Assembly (NCBI GenBank): GCA_964030785.1
Contig: OZ034978.1
Span: 454,001-518,000 of the forward strand
Direction of reading: 5' to 3'
DNA: 64,000 nt
From: Siderastrea siderea
Lineage: Eukaryota > Cnidaria > Anthozoa > Scleractinia > Rhizangiidae
Part shown: in pieces, positions 22,076-32,150 of the stretch
Layout: the number at the start of each line of letters is the position of its first letter
Numbering within the stretch: position 1 is the first letter of the stretch
The notes under the pieces: generated by a model
What the model was told of the DNA's origin: nothing
Databases searched by the model: none
What the model saw: only the letters and a program-made list of their open reading frames with translations
Position numbers and translations under genes: made by a program

Positions 22076-22939
22076 TCAATACTGCCTTTGTTGACTGACA
22101 ATGTGCAAGAGAATGTCTAGGTCAGAAAGCAGTTGTCTTTCGGCCCGGTCTTTCGGAAGGATTGGACACGCGTACTCTCGACGACAAAACACTCAAAGTT
22201 CTCTCGAAACCATCGAGACGTCCGGGAAAGGAATTCCGCAAAATCGAAGGATAAGTTGGCGTCAAGAGAAAGGGCTAAGGTCTTGCACTGATCGAAAGAA
22301 TTCTCCTAATTCATAGTCGCTGAGCTGGTTTCTAACCGACAAATTCATAACAACAACAATAATGCTGGCGGTGAGAAATGCCATATTGGGTATGCTAGTC
22401 AGTACTTCCGGTGCAACTATACTTCCGGTTCCGCTGACCTTCTTTCGATTTATTTTTGTGCAGTTCGATTGATATGTGCGGTTTTGACATTTATGTGAGC
22501 GGTTTCGTTCCTGTTCGCACAGTTCGATCCATTTGTCACTGGTTCGATTGCGATTTGTGCAAGTTGGATTCATTTGCTTTTGGTACGGTTTATTTTTGAG
22601 GCGTTTGATTTGCTTTTTGGCGGATCGATTTATTTTTGCCCAGTTCGACTTATATTTGGGCAAGTTGGATTTATTTGCACGAATTTCGATTTATTTTTGC
22701 GCGGTTCGATTGACTTTTTACGGTTTTGACTTTATGTTGACGACTTTCGTTTTATTTTTGACCGTTTAATAATGTTTGTACGCGTTTCATTTTGTTTATT
22801 TTGTGACTTGAAGATTTTGGCCGTAACGGGACGCCATACTGATGGAAGAATATCCAACACTTTGTTATTGTGCGGTTTCAATTCGAATTTTCATGATAAA
22901 CATGAAAGTTATTTGCGAAATTTGTGTAGAAAACACAGT

Positions 22940-23205
22940 ATTTTGGAAAAACATTTGTTAGTGATGATGTCAAAGGGACTTTCCCGTTAGGTTACGGTGT
23001 AACCAGACTTTACCAAAGAAAACAAGAAAACAAGAAAAAACATTTGCTTAGTGATATTGTCAGCGTGACTTTCCCGTTGGGTTACGGTGTAACCAGACTT
23101 TACCAAAGAAAACAAGAAAACAAGAAAAAACATTTATTAGTGATGATGTCAGCGGTACTTTCCCGTTGGGTACGGCGTAATCAGACTTTGCCAAAGAGAG
23201 CAAAT
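22940..23205. repeat. Three tandem copies of a 90-bp unit
   Basis: Each unit contains AACATTTGTTAGTGATGATG, GACTTTCCCGTTGGGTTACG and ACCAGACTTTACCAAAGA. Copies 1-2 are close; copy 3 is diverged. No coding role seen. Confidence 0.8.
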
Positions 23206-23439
23206 TTTCCACTTGAACAAATGTGTCTCCCTTTAAATAACATATAAATTTAGCCAAGCCTAAAAGCGGAGCCCTCCCTTTTTGTTTTTGTTTTGTTTTG
23301 TTTTTTCCATCTGGAACTCAGAATTTTTTCTGAGTTTCCTCTCTCTCCACACGTCATTCTATTTTCATTTTTTTTTTCCTGGCAGTTATAAACTTGTGAA
23401 AATACTCTCATTCAAATCGTTGAATTAAAAAAAAAAAAA

Positions 23440-23535
23440 AAAGAAGAAGAAGAATTTCCTACCCTCGCCGAGAGCCGAACCCGGCTCGTCGGCGTGAGAA
23501 GCCGGAAATAGGTCCACTAGGCCTTGGGCGCTTAC
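23440..23535 (-). repeat. tRNA-derived SINE
   Basis: On the minus strand GGCCTAGTGGA (box A-like) and GGGTTCGGCTC (box B-like) are spaced as in a tRNA, followed by a TTC repeat and a poly-T run. The clover-leaf is incomplete, so it is a SINE rather than a tRNA gene. Confidence 0.6.
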
Positions 23536-24200
23536 TGTCGTTTTGGAAGTTAATTTTAATACTTATTTCTTTCTTCGTGACAAGCTGTTCATCAGCATGA
23601 AAATGCTGGTGTTTTTCCTGGCAAAATGTGTTCGGAACGCCGTAAAAACCATCGCTGTGGACAGAAAAAAACAAAAATCACTAGCTCTGCTATATTTGGC
23701 GTCGAAACCACTGCGAAAAGCTGCGAACTCAAGCGGTGTGCCGACCGAGTTCGAACAGAACCGACGAGGCAAATTTGAACTTTTCGCCTGAACCTTATCC
23801 CCTAATTTTTTTCGCCTAAATTGAACTTTTCCCCTTCCATCAAAAAGCCAACTGAGTATTCTTTTGAACTTTTTTTTCCCATTAACAAATTTGTTTTTGA
23901 CTTTTGTTGTCTTTGCTTGTTTTGCTACAACGCAGGTCAACATGAGATTTCGCGCCAAAAACACACGGGATTCAGCACAGGGTTGTATCCAGTGTATGAA
24001 GTGTATTGGTAACCCTATGTTGCGGACGGACGGACTTACGGATGTACAGATGTACGGACGCACGGACGGACGGTCATGTGACCATTACGTCACTACCAAA
24101 ATTTCTTGGCTTGATAGGTTATCAAATTTCCTTAGCAATGGAGCTTCGCTGACGCGCTGACGCGCTGGCTCCGCTATTACCACGGGTAATATAGAAAATA
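23536..24200. repeat. Dispersed repeat with CGGACGG tail
   Basis: The stretch 24018-24070 is rich in ACGGACGG-type words, followed by CTTGATAGGTTATCAAATTT and a GACGCGCTGACGCGCTGG duplication. Long frames on either strand here look compositional. Confidence 0.5.
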
Positions 24201-24257
24201 ATGATAAATCAATGGTTTCATGTTCAAACTGTTTTAGTGGAGCTCCTTGAAAAACTA

Positions 24258-24536
24258 ATGAAAAAATATAGTTTCTTGAATATATACAAAACTATAGATT
24301 GTGAAAGAAAAACCGCAATGACCGAGAAGCTTCTGAAGTCATATAATCTTTTGCGCCCCGCTGAAAGTGAAAGAGAAACCACAAATCACAGAATCACAGA
24401 GCGTGAACAAAAGCTGACAAGTTTAAATACCCAAATTGAAGAAATGGAGGGTTTCCTGGAAATTTTTCTTTCGATAATAGGGCTGCTCAAGACACATAAC
24501 AGTGAGCTTTCGGTTTATATCAGAAAAGAGAATTGA
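24258..24536 (+). CDS. Unrecognised coiled-coil protein fragment
   Basis: From ATG at 24258 the frame encodes a charged, heptad-like protein (MKKYSFLNIYKTIDCERK, then REQKLTSLNTQIEEMEGFLE), ending SVYIRKEN. The composition looks protein-coding. I do not recognise the family. It is next to the remains of the outer Polinton and could belong to it, but its strand is opposite to those genes. Confidence 0.4.
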   Translation: MKKYSFLNIYKTIDCERKTAMTEKLLKSYNLLRPAESERETTNHRITEREQKLTSLNTQIEEMEGFLEIFLSIIGLLKTHNSELSVYIRKEN

Positions 24537-24689
24537 ATAAATAATTAATTTTAATCACTCGGCAGGGAAACCCCCTAACTATTACATCATTAAAGTCACG
24601 ATTGGGTGACCTAGGCATTTTTTTTTCGTACCCAAAAAAAACGAAGGGTCACATCAAGATTTTAGTGTTTTAAACCTAATCCCAATTTT

Positions 24690-25489
24690 TGTTTAACATT
24701 AATTGCGTTCCTTGCGAGTATGTGACCATATTGTCTTTGTTTCCATGGAACCGCATCAAGAGCTTTCATCATTTTTTTGTCCGCCTTGTGTTTACAATGT
24801 TTTTCGTTTTCACCGTACTTCTGTTTCCTTTAAATACCACTCCCGTAATCGGCATCATGCTGCGTTGCTATCGAGTCAGTCCTACCGGTAGGTTATTGGT
24901 ATATTTCCCAAATTTCCCCTGTTTCTGGATCGTAGCTCAGTTGTTGTTCAAGATTGTTATATGGACCGGTAAAACGGTGACCAGGTAATACCCATCCCCG
25001 TTTTGGTTTAGGTAATTTACCAATTCCCTTGTGAATATCAAACCCGGCACCGTCCAAATCCCGTCTATCAGTCTTATATCTTTAATTTGGTCGCATTTTA
25101 GTTGAGAGTTGGTTGAGCAATTCACTCCCAACTTTCTGAAAAGCAGGCCGAGCTTTATTGAGCGTATAATTGATCGCCTTCTTTTGTAGTCTAAGATTTC
25201 TCATAGCTTCAGAAGCGTAGTAACGTCCAGCTTCAAACCCTTTTTTCCCTAAATATGGGATTCCTTTTTCAATGGCTAAATCACCTACTGAAATGGCAAC
25301 ATTACCAAGCAAGTCAGTGCCCTCCGCAAGGCAGGGTAAAAGTTTCTTTTTTCCGCAAAAACCGAGATTTAATATTTCCACAGACTGCGCATTTGGCTTT
25401 AAGCATTTTTCGTTTTTTTTAATCACCACCTTTTCGGTTTCTTTGACGTTGGGGGTGTATTGCTTATCTTTCACACAGTAGATATCCAT
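24690..25489 (-). pseudogene. PLA2-domain virion protein of the outer Polinton-like element
   Basis: An open N-terminal part (25489-25082, MDIYCVKDKQYTPNV) is followed in other frames by WVLPGHRFTGPYN (calcium-loop-like) and IATQHDADYG, which has the HD..Y pair of the parvovirus-type secreted phospholipase A2 fold. In parvoviruses this domain acts during endosomal escape. In Polintons and adintoviruses it is a recurrent accessory of the virion. In-frame stops interrupt it, so it is dead. It starts directly after the protease gene on the same strand. Family knowledge plus motif recognition; no alignment was run. Confidence 0.7.
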
Positions 25490-25499
25490 TGTATATACT

Positions 25500-25960
25500 T
25501 ATAAAAAATATTTTTTCACGATTTTTTCAGTTTCAAGTACATCATCGGTAAGCAGACTCAAAATATTTTTGTAACTAGTACCTTTGTTTCTTTCGCTTAA
25601 GAAGAGAATGCAGTAATACCCACATCTCACACTTTGTTCCCATTGAATCTGCTCATTATTGCGAATGAAATATTTTTTCTGAGAGCTTTAATCTCTTTCT
25701 CCCATTCCAAAGGAGAGGGAGGGGAGACCAAAGGAATCGAAATATTCATATTTTTCATTTTTTTGTACACCAACAACACACCCAGTGGGTCCCCAAGCTT
25801 CCAAAATCATCTAAGTTTATTATACATGGGGAGTGATGGAGTGGTTTTGTTTCATTATGAGAGAATATACCTTTGATGGGGATACCAAGGTATTTGCACC
25901 ATTTTCTTAAGCCAACATTAGACAGAGGCACGTCTTTGAACTTTAAGACGGAATCCATCA
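25500..25960 (-). pseudogene. Adenain-like cysteine protease of the outer element
   Basis: The minus strand encodes PLSNVGLRKWCKYLGIPIKG and INLDDFGSLGTHWVCCW, where the His of the catalytic set sits before Trp. After frame changes come YEYFDSFGLP and a GYYC motif with the candidate catalytic Cys. This order (H, D/E, Q, C) is the adenovirus-type protease also found in Polintons, where it matures the virion. At least two frame lesions are visible and an inverted repeat adjoins its 5' end. Confidence 0.72.
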
Positions 25961-26370
25961 GGAAATCGAGTAATGAGTGGACAAAAATATTGTACCAGAA
26001 TAATTTAAAGTATATCGCATTCTTTTCTACACTTTTTAAGAGCTATAGACGTAATAAGTTACCTGTAATAACACCAAAGACAATTTCTTATGGGAGCCCG
26101 TGAAATTAAATTTCAAATTTCACAGGAATTGTGTAAACACAGGTGAAATAGGTAAATTCTTATGCGTACCATTTCATTTTGTGAAATTTGAAATTTGTTT
26201 TCTCGGGCTCCCATAAGAAATTATCTTTTGGGTTATTAGAGATAACAAATTACATCCATAGCTCTCAAAAAAAGGTAAAAAAGAATGCGATATGCCTTAA
26301 ATTATTCTGGTACAAGGTTTTTGTCCTCTGAAAATTAAAATTACTCAATTTCCTGATGGATTTTGTCTTA
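25943..26370. repeat. Large inverted repeat of about 430 bp
   Basis: The left arm (about 25943-26120) and right arm (about 26180-26370) are imperfect inverted complements. Shared words include TCCATCAGGAAAT, ACCAGAATAATTTAA, ATCGCATTCTTTT, TTTCTTATGGGAGCCCG and AAATTTCAAATTTCACA. It could form a long hairpin. It separates the outer protease from the next virion gene and probably arose by inverted duplication or a foldback insertion. Confidence 0.8.
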
Positions 26371-27037
26371 ATTTTTTGCAATGATCTTTCCAAGTTCCGA
26401 AGAAGGGTGGCGGGCGTACATGCATGCCCTTCCCTCTGGGGGAGGGGTTTGAAGGCGAGCGTCGTGTTCGAGGGGGAGGGGTTTTACTTGCAAGCCTTTC
26501 CCAAATATTTTTTTAACCAGGCTGATGCCAAAGGAACTCCAATAGAAGCCAGCATACCAAGAAAGCCACCATATTGAGCCAAACCGCCCTCGCGTGCGAA
26601 ACCTGCCCAACGAGCTGTTTTTCAAGAGCTTTTTTTTTTCTGCAGGAGTCATCGCTTGGACGAGCTTGTAAAGTTCATTTTTTTGTGGACCAATACCATT
26701 ACCGAATATTTTCCCGCACTGCCCAAAACCCAAGCCCCTAGGGCTGGTTTGATCAAAGGTCGTGCCAACCCCAACAATGCAGAAAAAAGGTTTCCACCGC
26801 GTTGTGCAGTATTTTCAATCTGAGTTTGGCCAAGTTGACGTCAACCCCTTTTTGGGTTTTGATTGCTTTTTTCACTCGATTGATTTGAGTGGCTGTGAGA
26901 AGGAGGGTGTCACCGTGCCCAATTTGCTCGGGCTTGATCCTTAGATCAACAGCCGCTCTTGAAGCATAAGCTTTTTGCAATTTCTTTTTTTGCCCGTCAG
27001 TCAGCGCGAACTTGAGCGGGTCATAAGTTGTGGCCAT
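26368..27037 (-). pseudogene. Small hydrophobic virion protein of the outer element
   Basis: The first part (27037-26753) has FALTDGQKKKLQKAYASRAA and LLTATQINRVKKAIKTQKGV, a basic helical region. After a stop and frame change, a part from 26733 encodes AMTPAEKKKLLKN and a hydrophobic stretch with Trp and Gly. Similar two-part proteins recur in cnidarian Polinton-like elements; the function is not known to me. Stops make it a pseudogene. Confidence 0.5.
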
Positions 27038-27089
27038 CGTGGGATGTATATAATATAAATAAAAATTATGACTGTCAAGAAATGTGACC

Positions 27090-27375
27090 TTTAGACTACA
27101 ACCAGTTCATTGCCAAGCTGCTTCAGTACGATTTCTTTCTCATTCAAAACCGCCGCAAAGTTCGTGTAATCATGTGCGTTTGCGGCTTCGTTTAACCTGT
27201 AATGGCATTCAAGTTTTTTCAGATCACCAGTCATTTTTCTTTGGCATTCCGGAAGTCAAAATAAATGATAGGGTATAATGTTTCAAAGTTGGCGAGTTGC
27301 AGCTGGACACCGGAGTTGTAATCGTTTTTCCTGTATCTGAAATCGATTAAGTCATTGAGGATTCTTATTTTGAAG
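27090..27375 (-). pseudogene. C-terminal piece of the outer capsid protein gene
   Basis: The minus strand encodes LIDFRYRKNDYNSG and QLANFETLYPIIYFD in one frame, then FHYRL-like and VLNEKEIVLKQLGNELVVV after frame changes. It reads as the natural continuation of the segment at 29495-29256. About 1.9 kb carrying a recombinase gene separates the two. I interpret it as the end of a double-jelly-roll capsid protein. Confidence 0.55.
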
Positions 27376-27380
27376 TACTA

Positions 27381-27519
27381 TTTCAAAAACGAGTGCGAGG
27401 GTTTCATCAGGTTTCCAAACACGAGAAAACATTTGAAACCACGAGGCCGCAGGCCGAGTGGTTTTATTGTTTTCGAGTGTTTGGAAACCTGATGAAGCCC
27501 GAAGCACGAGTTTTTGAAA
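27381..27519. repeat. Palindromic MITE, copy 2
   Basis: Arms TTTCAAAAACGAGTGCGAGG and, inverted, TTTCAAAAACTCGTGCTTCG share the core TTCATCAGGTTTCCAAACAC. The centre has GGCCGCAGGCCGAGTGG. Same plan as 12690-12817. It lies at one side of the recombinase-bearing insertion and may be its terminus. Confidence 0.72.
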
Positions 27520-27741
27520 TTACTTCTCCAACAAAAAAAATTAGAAGCACTTATCATTTTAATGAGTTTTCTCGATTCAAATATTCTATTTGTGGATCGT
27601 AATCAACGCTTTGAGGCGTTGATTGAGATCCCGTCGCCGACGTGCTAGTGTGTGAAATTATTCTTGCATTTAATGCAACGTTTTTCAGTCTTGTTGTTTG
27701 TCAGTTCGAAGCAAACACGTTGCTTTGAATTCACAAGCCAA

Positions 27742-29097
27742 ATGGCAGAAATGGCAGAGTACAGACTTAGAGCTGCCAAAACTTTTGAACAAGAAGAAAA
27801 GTGTGTGGCCAGCGCTATTCCGAAGTCTACCCAATATAAAAACAAATGGGCGGTTGGAATTTTTGAACAATGGCAAAAAGTCCGAGTTCCTAAAGTAGCA
27901 ACGTTGGAACCAGGCGGTCTATTTAAAAATTACGATCTGCACAAAGTTCAGTCCTTCGAATTTCCGTTGCTTGAAATGGATGCTTTAAGCCTCAATTATT
28001 GGCTGGCAAAGTTTATCCAAGAAGTTGCTAAACCATCAAAGGAAAGATACCCACCCAGAACCATATATCAGATTGTGTGCGGAATACGTCGATTCATGGA
28101 GGAAAAGAATGCAAACTTGGATTTCAATCTCCTCGATGCATCAGACAAAAGGTGCAGTAGTGTTGCTTTCATTGTCATAATTTGCTCTCATATTGTTATA
28201 GTCCAGCTGAATTCAAGGTTATGTTTATTTTCTTGTAGGTTCTCTATCTTGCGTCGTGTTCTTGACGCGGAAATGAAGGAAGGGACAAGACTTGGGATTG
28301 GAATTGCGAACAAGAAAGAAGAAAAGCAACCTGTCAATGAAGAGGACGAAAGGAAATTTTGGACATTAGGGTTGTTAGGAAATCACCAAGCTAAGTCGTT
28401 ATTGAATACCGTTTATTTTTATAACGGGAAGTTATTTGGCCTCCGTGCTAGCGAGCATAGGAGTATTAGTTTAAATAATTTTGAAATTGGCGATAACTAT
28501 ATTCGGTTTGAGGAGAACGTCTCGAAGACGTTCCATGGGGGCTTACTGGATCTCAAGTATGAGCCACGTGTTGTAAGACATATTTGTCACGAAGTTGGTG
28601 AAAAGCACGACCCCTGTCTAGTTGACATGTATCGTTTGTATGTCGGTCTAGTTGAATGCATTGGTAAAGATATGGAAGCCTTCTATTTTAGGCCGAATCC
28701 AAAAAAATTTTCATTCGATAAATCGCCTGTGGGTGTTAATACGTTAAATCAAATTTTGCCAGATATCTGCAAAGCCGCAGGGCTGAAACGGAAGACCTCC
28801 CACTCCCTACGGGTTACATGTGCCTCTACTCTGTTTAATGCAGGGGTTGATAGTAAACTAATCCGCGATAGAACTGGGCACAAGTCAGATTCTCTTCTTA
28901 AGTACGAAAAACCAGAGGAGAAAGTTATTTCTAAAGTAAGCGCTATTTTAGGGCCGAAGTGTGCGAGCCAGGATAAAAATGAACCAAATGACAAGGTCAT
29001 GCCTATTGAGAAGGAATTTAATTTAGAGAAGGATACAGCTTTTTGTTTTGGTGACTTTAATAACTGCAACGCCACATTCAACGTTGATAGCAAATAA
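27742..29097 (+). CDS. Tyrosine recombinase, Crypton/DUF3504 type
   Basis: A long open frame encodes a tyrosine recombinase-like protein. The C-terminal catalytic half has FGLRASEHRSIS (first Arg), KTSHSLRVTCASTLFNAGVD (HxxR box) and IRDRTGHKSDSLLKYE (His ... candidate Tyr). I place the start at ATG 27742, before AEYRLRAAKTFEQEE, although the frame opens at 27652. An 87-nt intron (28152-28238, GTGCAG...TTGTAG) is very likely. It is a multiple of three and has no stop. Removing it gives LDASDKR followed directly by FSILRRVLD and a product of about 422 residues. DUF3504 proteins derive from Cryptons and have been domesticated several times. No disabling lesion is visible. The insertion lies inside the outer capsid gene. 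Confidence 0.82.
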   Translation: MAEMAEYRLRAAKTFEQEEKCVASAIPKSTQYKNKWAVGIFEQWQKVRVPKVATLEPGGLFKNYDLHKVQSFEFPLLEMDALSLNYWLAKFIQEVAKPSKERYPPRTIYQIVCGIRRFMEEKNANLDFNLLDASDKRCSSVAFIVIICSHIVIVQLNSRLCLFSCRFSILRRVLDAEMKEGTRLGIGIANKKEEKQPVNEEDERKFWTLGLLGNHQAKSLLNTVYFYNGKLFGLRASEHRSISLNNFEIGDNYIRFEENVSKTFHGGLLDLKYEPRVVRHICHEVGEKHDPCLVDMYRLYVGLVECIGKDMEAFYFRPNPKKFSFDKSPVGVNTLNQILPDICKAAGLKRKTSHSLRVTCASTLFNAGVDSKLIRDRTGHKSDSLLKYEKPEEKVISKVSAILGPKCASQDKNEPNDKVMPIEKEFNLEKDTAFCFGDFNNCNATFNVDSK

Positions 29098-29255
29098 GCT
29101 TTGTTTAATATATGAACTTTGAAATGTGTGAATAAATAAATTTGTTGATGTCCATGTTTTCGTCTTGCCTTTTGAATATGCAGATTAAGAAACAATTTAC
29201 ACACGGGTTTGAAATCGTTTCTAATCGCGTGTGGTTTTCAACTCGTTTTTCATTG

Positions 29256-29495
29256 GGTTTCTAAACTCATCCACCTGACCAGAATGGGCCGTTCTGGTAG
29301 GCTGATAACAATATGAATAATTAATGAGTTTGAGAAGTCACCTTCATAGTCAAGCTCAGGGTCAAAGGTTGTGCCGTTCTGAAGACGGCAAGTAGCTAAT
29401 TTCGCGCTGTCATCACCATCGAGATCAAACGTCTCAAAGGTGTAAGGATTTTCAGTAAGAGCCTTTCGTTTTTGTGTTTGTTGAAAGAACACAAA
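29256..29495 (-). pseudogene. Middle piece of the outer capsid protein gene
   Basis: Encodes RKALTENPYTFETFDLDGDD, then LATCRLQNGTTFDPELDYEG, which reads as the continuation of the capsid frame that stops at 47879 on the other side of the inner Polinton. Its downstream side is broken near 29300, where the recombinase insertion begins. Confidence 0.6.
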
Positions 29496-29501
29496 CACGT
29501 G
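29496..29501. repeat. Left 6-bp target site duplication CACGTG
   Basis: CACGTG directly precedes the AGTAGTATTATGGG terminus. The same hexamer follows the right terminus. Polintons make 6-bp duplications. Because CACGTG is palindromic, it could alternatively be part of the repeats. Confidence 0.8.
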
Positions 29502-29800
29502 AGTAGTATTATGGGCTCATATACCCCACTTTTCCCATTTGTTCATTTTTTCTCATGTGTTCACTTTTCCATTTGTTTACTTTCTCAAAATGACGTCATA
29601 GCAAACGTGACGTCATAACTCTTTCCCAGGTCCCTTTCTTAGCCCCAGCATCAAAACGAGGCTGACTTGTGGGAAAATAAAAAAATCGCCATAGCAACAA
29701 AGTCAAATTGAAAATGGATTTTAGTTTTCGAGCAACAATGATTTTAATGATTGAAAAAAAAAGGAACACCTAGTTACAAGCGGGAGCGTTTGCCTGGACC
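29502..29800. repeat. Left terminal inverted repeat of inner Polinton
   Basis: Matches the inverted complement of 47564-47872 up to the word TGGACC. Contains two TGACGTCA sites (29591-29598 and 29608-29615). No gene. Confidence 0.92.
29591..29615. promoter_or_regulatory. Paired CRE-like sites in left TIR
   Basis: Two full palindromic TGACGTCA octamers 17 bp apart. The pair is kept in the right TIR (47743-47750, 47760-47767). This octamer is the consensus for CREB/ATF-type bZIP factors. Function here is inferred. Confidence 0.55.
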
Positions 29801-29893
29801 CGAATGGTCAGCGGCTTCCCCTTTGACAAAGACTCCAAAGTTAAAAAAAAATTCAAAAATGTCACATGACTGGGCTTGGCCTGGACCCGAGTT

Positions 29894-32150
29894 TTAGACG
29901 GCTTCCTGGTATCCGTAGGGGTAGGTTTGCAAGGTACTGGGATCGATGACTCTCTTGTCGTACACCATTTGGTAATGCTTGTAGTCGGTAAAGGTGTAGA
30001 GGTCGTAGGTTTTGGCTTCACGCACGATCTGGTGAGTTTTGAGGACTTGGGTTTGGCGCGGTTCCTTTTGAGGATGCTGGATTTCCTCGGGCACGTTCTG
30101 GCGCATGACGTCATAATTTAACTGGGTTTTGCCCTCGCTGTTGAGTCGGAAGCCACGGACTTTACACTCGACTTTACCGTTCTTGGTTTTGTACCCATAA
30201 TTCTTGGGACCCCCCGACACGAATTCCACGATTTAATCGTCGGCCTCCAATTCACTGGTAAACTCTTCGAGGTAATCTCCCAAGACAGGGTTGGGTTGTC
30301 CCGGTTCCTCTAGGTAAATGACTGAGTCCGTGTCAAAGTACAGCACGCGTTCACCCAAGAGTTGGATGGCTTCATTGAGACGATCACGTGCCCAACAGGT
30401 GGTTGAAGAGGTCACGAAGACGTTGAGGTTGGGAGACACGGGGATGTCTTCTTGTTGATGCTGATAGTGGACTTCCACGATGTGGTCATTTTTGACGGAC
30501 ACGTGACGGACATCTAGGGTGTGTGTGTTCAGGAAACGATGGAAGGTTCTGGGGTTGCCGAATTCTTTGACTTGGGTTTTGTTGAGACGTTGCCCGAACT
30601 TACCCCACATGGAATTCAACATCATTTTGGCCAGAGTGCGCAGACCTGGATTGTGTTCGATCTTGTCGTACTCCAATTGGATACCCTCGTGCTTGTAGTA
30701 CTTGCGGATGTACTGTTGGTGTTTGGTTTCGTCGTCGCCCACCCATTTGGGCCAACCGCTGGCTTCTTGTTTAATTATCAGCCAGGTGTTGACGTAGTCT
30801 CGGAAGAGACCCTGACAGGTTTCGGGAAAATGCCAGACCTCTTAGATGTACTGGATGTCATAGCCTAACTCGACGGCTTTTTGCAATTCAGAGGTGCACC
30901 ACTTACCGGTCAGGACGCGTTCGTGATCGGAGTGTGCTCACTAGTAAGATCTCTTTAAGGAAGGCTTTTGCATTTCGTCTTGCACGCAGGCGGCACAGAG
31001 AGGAAAGGTGAGTTTACCAGCGTGACGGTAAGGATGGGGGGATGGTATAGTTCACGCGGGGGTAGTATTTGGCATTGCACGACACCAAAAAAGTCATCGA
31101 TATTGGTGTGACAGGGTTGCAAGATGAACTGGGTATGACCTTTGGGGTAGACGCACGTTTTGTTCACCCAGGGGTACAAGGAGGTGTAATCGATGAAGTG
31201 GATCTTTTGGCCCGGTGTCACGTGATGGTAAAGCTTGATGGCATTGGTACGTCCACCACAGAAGGCGTCACGGGGATTGAGAGGTTCCACGAATTGCAGG
31301 GAATCCACGTACGCTTGGATGTCGGGACGGCTTTGTTTGAGGCTGGTCCACTCGCATTCCCACATTTCCTTGAGATGATACCTGCCGAGGAGGCTTTCCC
31401 CTTTTTGCTGGGTTTTCCTCTAGACATCCTCCATGGTGCGATGACAGTGACGTAGATGGGCTTCGTCCCCCACGGGATAACACTTGGGGCAGCCGTGGCA
31501 GAAGCACCCGTAGAATTCGTAGATAGTGTTGGTGTCTAGTCAATAGCCATCCACGGTGAAATTGGTACCGCGCGGGTAGTACTCACCGCCATTACCCACG
31601 TGTTGAGTGTAATGGCGTTGGGAGGGATGAGGATGGTCTGGGTAGGCGCGTGCCATCGTGTCGTGAGCTTCCACGTCTTCGTGGGTGAGTTGATCCAGGG
31701 CTTGCTGACGCAGTTCGTGATCGCACCAGCTTAACCATTCGAGGGCCATTTGCGATTGGTTGACACGATTGCGCCACCCACGCACAGGTTCGCTGGCAAT
31801 GCTCTTGGGAATCATGCAGTTCATGTGCAGATCGCAGTTACAGGCCAACGCGATGGTGACATGTTCAAACGGGTTGAATCTCGCTTTGGCATCAAACAAA
31901 CGTTTGAAAGTCAAGCATCCTACTTTCAATAGGCAGACATCCGATTCACAGTAGGCCACCAATTCTTTTTGTAAATCAAAGACCACGAGGTTGTCCCGCT
32001 GCTCTTGGTGCCATGATTAAAATTCTTGGCGTCCTTTGGGGGACATGACTTCGGGCATGTAGTAGTCGATGGCAGGGACGGGTCCCACGTACTCTTGGTT
32101 TTGAACTTGTGTGGGAAACGCCGAGAGGGGCATCTGGAAGAGTCGAGTGT
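29894..32150 (-). pseudogene. Protein-primed family B DNA polymerase, 5'-truncated and broken
   Basis: Motifs appear in order on the minus strand: an exonuclease III-like YCESDVCLLK (about 31945), a cysteine-rich YGCFCHGCPKC, motif A in IDYTSLYPWVNK (about 31185), motif B in LAKMMLNSMWGKFGQR (about 30610), motif C YFDTDS (about 30330), the KNYGY box, and a C-terminus ending TYPYGYQEAV. Stops and frameshifts interrupt it repeatedly, for example TAA at 30233-30235 just before IVEF, others near 30845 and 31538, and frame changes near 30950 and 31370. The protein-priming region and exonuclease I/II motifs are absent; the recognisable frame begins around 32150. The polymerase would replicate the element, but this copy cannot. 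Confidence 0.9.

Larger units (their letters stand above)
20434..22836. mobile_element. 2.4-kb TIR element with TA target site
   Basis: Left arm 20434-20779 and right arm 22431-22836 are long inverted repeats. The left end reads GGGCGTTCCGTTACGGCC and the right end, inverted, TGGCGTCCCGTTACGGCC. Both arms carry arrays of AATCGAA and AAAAATAAATCGA words. A TA dinucleotide flanks each side (20432-20433, 22837-22838). The interior holds a reverse-transcriptase fragment (+) and an HTH transposase fragment (-). TA flanks suggest an IS630/Tc1-like or similar DDE element, but the family is not certain. Confidence 0.75.

Noticed and set aside
22262..22663. 133-codon minus-strand frame rich in Asn/Lys/Ser
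   Set aside because: It translates the word repeats of the right inverted arm; a near copy arises from the left arm.
23563..24063. 166-codon minus-strand frame as a gene
   Set aside because: It runs through a dispersed repeat with a CGGACGG tract and shows no domain or codon sense.
29770..31455. Plus-strand frames opposite the polymerase
   Set aside because: They mirror conserved polymerase motifs read on the minus strand.
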